From a virus, in IMG/VR virus record IMGVR_UViG_3300042391_001376, positions 140,905 through 204,904 of that record: 64,000 bases of DNA; one strand, given 5' to 3'. The first letter of the stretch is position 1; every line of letters begins with the position of its first letter. Below the pieces are notes generated by a model that saw only the letters and a program-made list of their open reading frames with translations, made no database searches and was not told the origin of the DNA. Below are positions 58,919-64,000 of the stretch, in pieces. Position numbers and translations under genes: made by a program.

Positions 58919-59190
58919 CAATTAAATCTTATTTCTTTCGCGACAGTTCTTTTATTATAAATGTTTCTTGGGATGAAGACTCTGATTTTTTATATATAAA
59001 ATTTAATTCTGGAACCACTTGGGTATATTATGATGTTTCTGAAGAAACATATAATCGTTTGATTAGATCTGTTTCTGTTGGTGAGTACTTTAATAAAAAT
59101 ATAAGAAATAAATATTCGTCTGCAAGAATTAATTATCCAATTGAAAATGGTAATATCGATGTCCAGAAAAAAGAACAAGAAGCATCGTAA
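58915..59190 (+). CDS. KTSC domain protein
   Basis: 91 aa. VSWDEDSDFLYIKFNSGTTW then YDVSEETYNRLI...SVGEYFNKNIRNKY is the KTSC domain of lysyl-tRNA-synthetase-adjacent and phage proteins. Function of the domain is poorly known; nucleic-acid binding is suspected. Overlaps neighbours. Confidence 0.85.
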   Translation: MTIKSYFFRDSSFIINVSWDEDSDFLYIKFNSGTTWVYYDVSEETYNRLIRSVSVGEYFNKNIRNKYSSARINYPIENGNIDVQKKEQEAS

Positions 59191-59326
59191 TAACAAAAAT
59201 TACGCTTATTACGAAAAAATGTGGAAACCAGCTAATTCAAATGATATAAACAGAATAGCTGTTCAGGTTTTTGGGTCACTTTATTTTTCGCAACAATATG
59301 AAAATGATGATATAATAAATACATGA
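59159..59326 (+). CDS. Small basic protein, 55 aa
   Basis: Starts inside the KTSC gene (ATG 59159; ATG 59147 is an alternative). Lys/Asn-rich N-terminus (SRKKNKKHRNNKN), then a hydrophobic helix (INRIAVQVFGSLYF). Overlaps the proteasome-like gene by 4 nt. Unknown. Confidence 0.5.
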   Translation: MSRKKNKKHRNNKNYAYYEKMWKPANSNDINRIAVQVFGSLYFSQQYENDDIINT

Positions 59327-59937
59327 CAACTATTGTTGGTTTACAAGGCGATAATTTTGCTGTTGTCTATGTTGATTCACGCATATCGTCTAGTGATTCC
59401 GGTGGATATATCTCCCAAATTTCAACTCTAAAAGAGGGATGCGGTAAAGTTGCGGTTAATGGCAAATACCTTTTGGGTGCCGCAGGAGATGTTAGAGCTA
59501 TCAACATTCTTCACCATGTATTCCAACCACCAACACCACCGCCAAATATGCGAGGCAAGCGTTTAGATCAATTCTTTACAGCTAAGTTTATTCCCGCATT
59601 AAGAGAATGTTTTGAACAACAGGGTTACGCAATACCTGATATTAAAGAAGACAAAGAGCACATGGCCGAACAGGCTTCTACAATACTTGTAGTTATACAT
59701 GGAATAATTTATGTCGTTGATGGAGATTACTCCTGGACCTCTGATTCTTCTGGCATGTATGCTCTTGGTTCTGGTTCATCTTATGCCTTAGGAGCATTGC
59801 AGGCTTTAGCTACTAATAGAAAGCTTACTATACCTCAAGCTAAAAAATTAGCCTTAAAAGCTTTATCTACAGCGGCAAAGTTCGATCCATATACAGGTCC
59901 GCCTTTTCATTGCCATATACAGGAACAAGGTAAATAG
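59323..59937 (+). CDS. Proteasome beta/HslV-like Ntn hydrolase
   Basis: 204 aa. After Met removal Thr1 is exposed (TTIVGLQG), D17 follows in VDSR, a Lys (36 or 41) may serve as the general base, and GSGSSYALGAL (148-158) and FDPYTGPP (D187) match the serine/GSG and Asp positions of 20S beta and HslV. Length matches a bare beta subunit with no propeptide. No alpha-type gene is visible. It may assemble a homo-ring peptidase, alone or with an ATPase such as 49223 or 6269. ATGA overlap with the small basic gene. Confidence 0.85.
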   Translation: MTTIVGLQGDNFAVVYVDSRISSSDSGGYISQISTLKEGCGKVAVNGKYLLGAAGDVRAINILHHVFQPPTPPPNMRGKRLDQFFTAKFIPALRECFEQQGYAIPDIKEDKEHMAEQASTILVVIHGIIYVVDGDYSWTSDSSGMYALGSGSSYALGALQALATNRKLTIPQAKKLALKALSTAAKFDPYTGPPFHCHIQEQGK

Positions 59938-60018
59938 TTAGTTTTTGACTTTTTGTTGCTTACCTATATATAATATCCAAAGTACAGAGTTTGGCAATTA
60001 GAAATAAGGGAGCATATA

Positions 60019-60372
60019 ATGCCTAAAGAAAGTTTAGTTTGCGAAGAGTGCCAGTCATCATGGCGAAGAGAACAAACAAGAGGACGTAAACCCCGCTTAT
60101 GCCCTAACTGTCTATCTGCCCCTCAGACAGCTTCTAAGCCCTCTAGAATCGTCATAGAAGACCAGTCCCTACGAAAGCCTACCATCAAGGTTTTAGACAC
60201 AAGTATTAAGACACCTGTCAAATACAAAGGTAAGAACTCCTGGTTCTGCCCAGATTGCAAATCAACCTTCCAAACATTTGTTGGCCTAATGGAAGAACCC
60301 ATGCACTGGTGCAAGAACAATGCCAGAAACTACATCCCTTTCGTCCTTAGTCGGCAGGACGCGCAAGCATAA
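60019..60372 (+). CDS. Zinc-ribbon protein, 117 aa
   Basis: Three Cys pairs: CEEC and CPNC at the N-terminus (residues 8-30), CPDC and a later CxH in the C-terminal half. A basic linker (RREQTRGRKPR) suggests nucleic-acid binding. GGGAGC precedes ATG. No family recognised. Confidence 0.75.
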   Translation: MPKESLVCEECQSSWRREQTRGRKPRLCPNCLSAPQTASKPSRIVIEDQSLRKPTIKVLDTSIKTPVKYKGKNSWFCPDCKSTFQTFVGLMEEPMHWCKNNARNYIPFVLSRQDAQA

Positions 60373-60421
60373 TTAATATATTATATTTTCACTACTCTTT
60401 TCATCTCACAAAGGACACTCC

Positions 60422-60565
60422 GTGCAGACTATGATTAATAAAGATAACTTTAAAAAAATTATTTCTAAAGTTACAGACTTAAAATTTCTTATATCTTTAT
60501 TTCAAGAAATATTATTTTTATTATTCAAATTAGTCTACGGGAACAAGCCTTTGTTCACTATATAA
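60422..60565 (+). CDS. Small hydrophobic protein, 47 aa
   Basis: GTG 60422 with AAAGGA ahead, or ATG 60431. Basic N-terminus then a hydrophobic helix (ISLFQEILFLLFKLVY). Probably membrane-associated; unknown. Confidence 0.45.
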   Translation: MQTMINKDNFKKIISKVTDLKFLISLFQEILFLLFKLVYGNKPLFTI

Positions 60566-60571
60566 AATAAT

Positions 60572-60805
60572 ATGGAACAGAACAACGAGGAAATCGTGAA
60601 ACTTAAAGAAACACTCTCAGAACTTCAAGCGAAGTACGAGGGAATGAAAATGCAAAAGTCAGCAGAAACCTTTTTAAGAAACAAAGATTCTGACTTAATG
60701 GACGACATGATGGAACTTATAGATCAGTTTGCTACAGGCAACGTAGATCTCAAATTCTACCAAAGAATCCAAAGAGCATATTCAAGATCAGTCAAGGAAA
60801 GATAA
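60572..60805 (+). CDS. Coiled-coil protein, 77 aa
   Basis: Heptad-like helix (EEIVKLKETLSELQAKYEGMKMQ), then acidic segment and basic tail. Unknown function. Confidence 0.65.
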   Translation: MEQNNEEIVKLKETLSELQAKYEGMKMQKSAETFLRNKDSDLMDDMMELIDQFATGNVDLKFYQRIQRAYSRSVKER

Positions 60806-60811
60806 AGACTC

Positions 60812-60910
60812 ATGACAGTCCCGGGACAACGCAACAACCCCTGTGCCTGCTCTGGACCCATCCCCCAAAAACCATTCTGCGGTGACCGCGGAGTAGAAGA
60901 CGACGATTAA
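60812..60910 (+). CDS. Mini Cys protein with CDGSH/SEC-C-like motif, 32 aa
   Basis: NPCACSGPIPQKPFCGD resembles both CDGSH-type Fe-S motifs (CxC...PxCDGxH) and SEC-C zinc motifs, but the final His ligand is absent. AAGGAAAG lies ~15 nt upstream. Tentative. Confidence 0.45.
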   Translation: MTVPGQRNNPCACSGPIPQKPFCGDRGVEDDD

Positions 60911-60985
60911 ATTAAATCTTTTAACAATGTCTTTTGTTAACTCAAAAAAATGTTTTTTAAATAGTGCCTTAGATCGCGGACCACA

Positions 60986-61051
60986 TGCTATACTGTATAT
61001 ACGAAGTCAGATGCTCTCCGAGGGTGAGGCCAACTTTTGTTGGTCTCATCC
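60986..61051 (+). ncRNA. Promoter and 13-bp hairpin (possible small RNA)
   Basis: An extended -10 box (TGC TATACT, 60986-60994) is followed ~28 nt later by GGGTGAGGCCAAC-TTTT-GTTGGTCTCATCC (61022-61051), a 13-bp stem with two G-T pairs. No convincing ORF explains the stretch 60911-61118. Confidence 0.45.
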
Positions 61052-61118
61052 TTTGGGTTACTGGATAAAAATATGGCCTACAGCGAAACAAGTACCTAAA
61101 AAAGATTCGTACTAAGTT

Positions 61119-61146
61119 TTCTTATTATCCATGATGATAGTATAAT
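61119..61146 (+). promoter_or_regulatory. Promoter for the 61185 gene
   Basis: TTCTTA, 16 nt, perfect TATAAT (61141-61146), about 40 nt before the ATG. Confidence 0.5.
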
Positions 61147-61184
61147 ACACAACAAAACAATCGATAAATTTTATTGGGGCAATA

Positions 61185-61556
61185 ATGGGAATGTTTGATT
61201 ATCTAGATGTAAATTATGATTTACCTTTACCCGAGAACGCTACAAGCGAACATATAGTTTTTATTAAAAACGCAATTGCTGCGGACAACTTTCAAACTAA
61301 AGATTTTGAATGCATGTTAGATGTTTACTACCTTGATAAAGACGGATTCATGTATTTAAAAAATATTAATAACCATGAAGAATACTACGTTCATCAGCAC
61401 GTTAGGTGCTATACTTATATTAAGATTCCTTCCGAGGATGCTAGGTACTGGCTAGAATACGACCTTAAATTTACTGATGGAAAACTTCAACAAACTACTG
61501 TTGTTGAGTGGAGAAAGATGATACTATTTGAGCCAATAGAAATAGATAAAGAATAG
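61185..61556 (+). CDS. Conserved phage-type protein, 123 aa
   Basis: Starts MGMFDYLDVNYDLPLP, a start common to a family of small phage/bacterial proteins of unknown function. Beta-rich, acidic C-terminus. GGGGCAA precedes ATG. Confidence 0.7.
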   Translation: MGMFDYLDVNYDLPLPENATSEHIVFIKNAIAADNFQTKDFECMLDVYYLDKDGFMYLKNINNHEEYYVHQHVRCYTYIKIPSEDARYWLEYDLKFTDGKLQQTTVVEWRKMILFEPIEIDKE

Positions 61557-61563
61557 GAATAAA

Positions 61564-61815
61564 ATGACTGAATATACTAAAATTTATATAGAAATTTATG
61601 AGGCCCTGAAAGCTGACTTAATACCTAATGAAAATTTAGATGTTGCTGCCCGAAAAATTACACGAGCAATTTGGGATATAAAACTATCAACTGCTTACAA
61701 TCTCGATTTTTCAAATACGATGGTAGCAATTCAAGATATTGTTAACAACGGTTTTCAGAAGAAAAGCAGAAAAAAACAGAATCTCAATACTAATACGTAT
61801 TGGTTTTTAAATTAA
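61564..61815 (+). CDS. Hypothetical protein, 83 aa
   Basis: Helical protein (YTKIYIEIYEALKADLIPNEN) with a basic tail (KKSRKKQNLN). Ends 5 nt before tRNA-Gly. Unknown. Confidence 0.6.
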   Translation: MTEYTKIYIEIYEALKADLIPNENLDVAARKITRAIWDIKLSTAYNLDFSNTMVAIQDIVNNGFQKKSRKKQNLNTNTYWFLN

Positions 61816-61819
61816 ATTT

Positions 61820-61892
61820 GCGGTTGTAACTTAACAGTAGAGTACATGAGTTTCCGATCCATGGTGTGAGGGTGCAATTCCCTTCAACCGCT
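61820..61892 (+). tRNA. tRNA-Gly (UCC)
   Basis: Acceptor GCGGTTG/CAACCGC, D arm and T arm with GGTGCAATTCC, anticodon loop TTTCCGA giving TCC. The anticodon stem has an A-C mismatch and G-T pair. Decodes GGA. Confidence 0.8.
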
Positions 61893-61904
61893 CCTTTAGA
61901 AAGA

Positions 61905-62303
61905 ATGTATATGAAAGAAATTTTAATTTCATTAAAAGAAAAAAACTTAAATAAAGTTGATTACAAAAAACAGTATCAAAGAACATGGTTGCAAATTCGC
62001 AGAACTCAATGGATTAAAGAAAATGGTCCGTGTAAAGTTTGTGGTTCTTGGGAAGGTCTAGAAGTAGACCATATTGATCCTGATAAAAAAGAATTTAGAA
62101 TAGCTACAATTTGGAGCCGCAGAAAAGAAGTAAGAGAAAAAGAATTGGCTAAGTGCCAAGTCCTATGTAAGACACATCATATTGAGAAAACCTCAAAAGA
62201 AAATAGTTTACTTGGACACGGTAGCCCAGAAAGATATAAAGATAAAAATTGCAAATGCGCCTCATGTGCAGCGGCAAAGAAAAAAGCTTCTTTTAAATCT
62301 TAG
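61905..62303 (+). CDS. HNH endonuclease
   Basis: 132 aa from ATG 61905 (61911 alternative); the tRNA precedes it directly. CKVCGSWEG, then VDHIDPDK (catalytic His), and CQVLCKTHH complete the HNH beta-beta-alpha-metal site, with an extra CKCASC zinc pair near the C-terminus. Could be a homing nuclease associated with the tRNA or a packaging-type nuclease. Confidence 0.9.
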   Translation: MYMKEILISLKEKNLNKVDYKKQYQRTWLQIRRTQWIKENGPCKVCGSWEGLEVDHIDPDKKEFRIATIWSRRKEVREKELAKCQVLCKTHHIEKTSKENSLLGHGSPERYKDKNCKCASCAAAKKKASFKS

Positions 62304-62357
62304 TTTTTCCCTCAGATTATTACTATAGCCAAATGTTAATAATCTAGGAGGTGTACC

Positions 62358-62561
62358 ATGGCCGGCAAAAAACCAGCTAAAGTTAATTCGTTAGGAAACG
62401 TAAAACAAGCTGAACAGATTGGTAAGATAATTAAATATATTGGTGCCGCTAAGGGCGTCTTTCATATCTGCCCCACCTGCAATAGTAAAGTTAACAGAGG
62501 CCTTGTATATGAGCACGGCAACATAACTTATTGCACTAGAAATTGCATACCAAAAGCTTAA
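62358..62561 (+). CDS. Small Cys protein, 67 aa
   Basis: Lys-rich start (GKKPAKVNSLG), then CPTCNSKV and a later YCTRNC, a likely zinc ribbon. GGAGG precedes ATG. Unknown function. Confidence 0.65.
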   Translation: MAGKKPAKVNSLGNVKQAEQIGKIIKYIGAAKGVFHICPTCNSKVNRGLVYEHGNITYCTRNCIPKA

Positions 62562-62577
62562 GTGCTACTATAGCAGT

Positions 62578-62967
62578 ATGCAAAATTACTGGCTTTCTGA
62601 CGTTAACTATCAAAAATCATTAGTTAAAAATATTAACGAGATGAAAAATGAGCCCATGCAGGGCACAGTAGCCCCAGCTGAGAGAGAATTCGCTGATTCT
62701 TTATTGGCAATCGTAAAAAAATATGGTAAGCTTTCAAATAACGACGGTAACGGCATTTGGGTTGGGTACGTTCCTGAAGCAGAAAATGAGAATTACGAGA
62801 TTGGGGTACGTTGCGAGAATTGTATTCTTCATGAATCAGCATCTGTTTGTAAAATTGTTAAACAAAGAATTCAACCTGGAGGGTACTGCAGATTAGCCGC
62901 TATACCCGATGGAGTTGTGGGATCATCTAAGGACGATGATGATGACGATGATTCAGATGAAGAATAG
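62578..62967 (+). CDS. Cys-motif protein with acidic tail, 129 aa
   Basis: CENCILHESASVC...IQPGGYCRLAAIPDG forms a compact Cys/His group near residues 80-112, possibly an Fe-S or zinc site. It ends in a poly-Asp/Glu tail (SSKDDDDDDDSDEE). No family name assigned. Confidence 0.7.
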   Translation: MQNYWLSDVNYQKSLVKNINEMKNEPMQGTVAPAEREFADSLLAIVKKYGKLSNNDGNGIWVGYVPEAENENYEIGVRCENCILHESASVCKIVKQRIQPGGYCRLAAIPDGVVGSSKDDDDDDDSDEE

Positions 62968-62982
62968 GTTTACAAATAAACA

Positions 62983-63228
62983 ATGAAAGTTTGGATTGAC
63001 CAAGACCTATGTACTGGAGATGGACTATGCGCAGAGATAGCACCAGATGTATTCCACATGATGCCAGATGGTCTTGCGTATGTAAAAGAAGGGGACAAGA
63101 TTTATGCGGCCGCTGTGGGGAACCCAGAAGGCGCAGCTGGAATGGCATATTTCGCAGACGATAGGCTTGCAGATGTAATTGAAGCAGCCGAAGAATGCCC
63201 TGGTGAGTGCATTTTTATAGAACCATAA
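62983..63228 (+). CDS. Ferredoxin, 3Fe-4S/4Fe-4S type
   Basis: 81 aa. CTGDGLC...IAPDVFHM...DG and the late ECPGECIFIE give the three- or four-Cys pattern of actinobacterial single-cluster ferredoxins that feed cytochrome P450 or other oxygenases. A ~20 aa insert with Ala/Gly (NPEGAAGMAYF) is unusual. It could supply electrons to the phage oxygenases or host enzymes. GTTTACAAATAAACA upstream has no strong ribosome site. Confidence 0.88.
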   Translation: MKVWIDQDLCTGDGLCAEIAPDVFHMMPDGLAYVKEGDKIYAAAVGNPEGAAGMAYFADDRLADVIEAAEECPGECIFIEP

Positions 63229-63239
63229 AGGAATATAGT

Positions 63240-63386
63240 ATGAATCAAGAAAATTTTTATGACTCTGAAAAACCAGAAGAATATGTCTATGATCCTGAAC
63301 TTATTGACTATGATTTATTCTTTAAAGATTTGTGGAAAAAAGAAGACGACTTTTTAAAGTCTGTGGGCGTCGAGCCAACTAGCTAG
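63240..63386 (+). CDS. Small acidic protein, 48 aa
   Basis: Very acidic and aromatic (ENFYDSEKPEEYVYDPELIDYDLFF). AAAGGAA upstream. Could mimic DNA or bind a host factor; unknown. Confidence 0.6.
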   Translation: MNQENFYDSEKPEEYVYDPELIDYDLFFKDLWKKEDDFLKSVGVEPTS

Positions 63387-63443
63387 TAACTGGTGTATCT
63401 CGTATAGGCAATTACTATAATCCCAGCAAACAGGAGGGATTAT

Positions 63444-63701
63444 ATGGAACAAATTAAAAATATTATAATGCGCATTGTTGCGACTTTCGCAGCTTCGGGC
63501 TTAGGCGTAATTGGTGCTGGCACAATAGCCGGTGTGCCACTCTGGAAAGCCATTTTCATGGCAGGTATTGCTGGCGTAGCAACTGTAGTAGAAGGTTTAT
63601 CTAGGGCGTTTCTTGATGACGGTAAATTATCTGTTGCAGAAATAAATGAAGTCTTTAATGGAGTAGACAAAAAAGTTAGAAAAGCAGCAGATGCCAAATG
63701 A
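63444..63701 (+). CDS. Holin-like protein (r1t type)
   Basis: 85 aa. Two hydrophobic segments (RIVATFAASGLGVIGAGTIAG and KAIFMAGIAGVATVV) followed by GLSRAFLDDGKLSVAEIN, a signature of r1t-family phage holins. Forms inner-membrane holes for lysin release. ATGA overlap with the lipoprotein; lysis genes may continue beyond the right edge. CAGGAGG upstream. Confidence 0.85.
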   Translation: MEQIKNIIMRIVATFAASGLGVIGAGTIAGVPLWKAIFMAGIAGVATVVEGLSRAFLDDGKLSVAEINEVFNGVDKKVRKAADAK

Positions 63702-63907
63702 AGAAAGTGCTTTTAGCATTTGGAATACTTATTTTATCTGCATGTGGCTACGATGGAAATTACAGATACTCTTGTCAGGACCCAGAAAACTGGGAAGCAG
63801 AAGAGTGCAATCCGCCATTATGCAGAGTAGATGGAAACTGCACAGAAACTTTACTTGGATTCAATCCAAACGAAACAACAACAACACAGGAGATAGTCGC
63901 CCCATGA
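63698..63907 (+). CDS. Lipoprotein, 69 aa
   Basis: Lipobox LSAC after a short signal; the mature part holds four more Cys (YSCQDP, EECNPPLC, GNCTE), likely disulfides, and ends in a Thr/Glu-rich tail. Located after the holin, it may have a spanin-like or surface role; tentative. Confidence 0.75.
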   Translation: MKKVLLAFGILILSACGYDGNYRYSCQDPENWEAEECNPPLCRVDGNCTETLLGFNPNETTTTQEIVAP

Positions 63908-64000
63908 AAAAACGTTTAACACCAGCAGAACTTGATGCTCGACTTAAGTTTGTGGTTGGTTGCGTTATGGCAACCGTTTTAACCCTTACAACTATTGGAG
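63904..64000 (+). CDS. Membrane protein, 3' part outside window
   Basis: ATGA overlap with the lipoprotein stop. The visible 32 residues give a basic start (KKRLTPAELDARLK) and the beginning of a transmembrane helix (VGCVMATVLTLTTIG). The rest lies beyond the window. Confidence 0.65.
   Translation, partial: MKKRLTPAELDARLKFVVGCVMATVLTLTTIG

Noticed and set aside
60927-61115. 62 aa ORF
   Set aside because: Overlaps the extended -10 box and the 13-bp hairpin; no ribosome site and no domain.
61866-61904. HNH gene start inside tRNA-Gly
   Set aside because: Those bases belong to the tRNA T and acceptor arms.

Overview
The window is a gene-dense, AT-rich stretch that reads as part of a large dsDNA phage (or phage-like plasmid) of an actinobacterium. 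The host call rests on three WhiB-family Fe-S proteins (23761, 36690, 42313), a single-cluster ferredoxin of the actinobacterial type (62983) and an Excalibur-type lipoprotein. The phage call rests on scattered tRNA genes, very short overlapping genes, phage-type RecA, SSB, UDG and HNH genes, a holin-like protein and many small unknown proteins. I saw no capsid, portal, terminase or integrase gene, so I cannot place it in a named group.

Layout. 1-8.0 kb, minus strand: Gly/Ala-rich and Arg-rich low-complexity proteins, a 975-986 aa protein with a DnaQ-like exonuclease domain, Cys-motif proteins and a Clp/HSP100 ATPase; possibly virion-related. 8.0-12.6 kb, plus: recA, then a cluster of tailoring enzymes (two 2-oxoglutarate/Fe(II) oxygenases, a luciferase-like monooxygenase, an SGNH-like protein). 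13.1-31.6 kb, plus: many small ORFs with CAA-rich leaders and structured untranslated regions, framed by two paralogous ~880 aa proteins that carry the signature motifs of two-barrel RNA polymerases (YonO/QDE-1 superfamily). The second is preceded by a transglycosylase-like gene with a riboswitch-like leader. 31.6-42.6 kb, plus: SF2 helicase, secreted subtilisin-like protease, two more WhiB proteins, lipoproteins, tRNAs and unusual structured RNAs. 42.7-60 kb, plus: a membrane site-2-protease-like protein, then a PRTRC-like ubiquitin-type module (Zn-finger/B-like protein, JAB/JAMM protease, E1-like ThiF protein, beta-grasp Ub-like protein), an AAA+ ATPase, a family of related large proteins, SSB, a family-4-like UDG and, at 59323, a proteasome-beta/HslV-like Ntn hydrolase. 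60-64 kb: Zn proteins, tRNA-Gly, HNH nuclease, ferredoxin, holin-like protein and lipoprotein.

How it may fit together. The phage seems able to direct its own transcription (RNAP-like pair, WhiB and HTH regulators) and DNA repair or recombination (RecA, SSB, UDG, helicase, HNH). It also has an unusual proteolysis repertoire: Ub-like conjugation with a JAB peptidase, an AAA+ ATPase and a proteasome-like peptidase, plus Clp, S2P and subtilase. The most exciting candidates are (1) the phage Ub-like/E1/JAB module with a proteasome-like peptidase and (2) the two divergent multi-motif RNA polymerases. All functions are inferred from motifs read by eye; no search or structure prediction was run.
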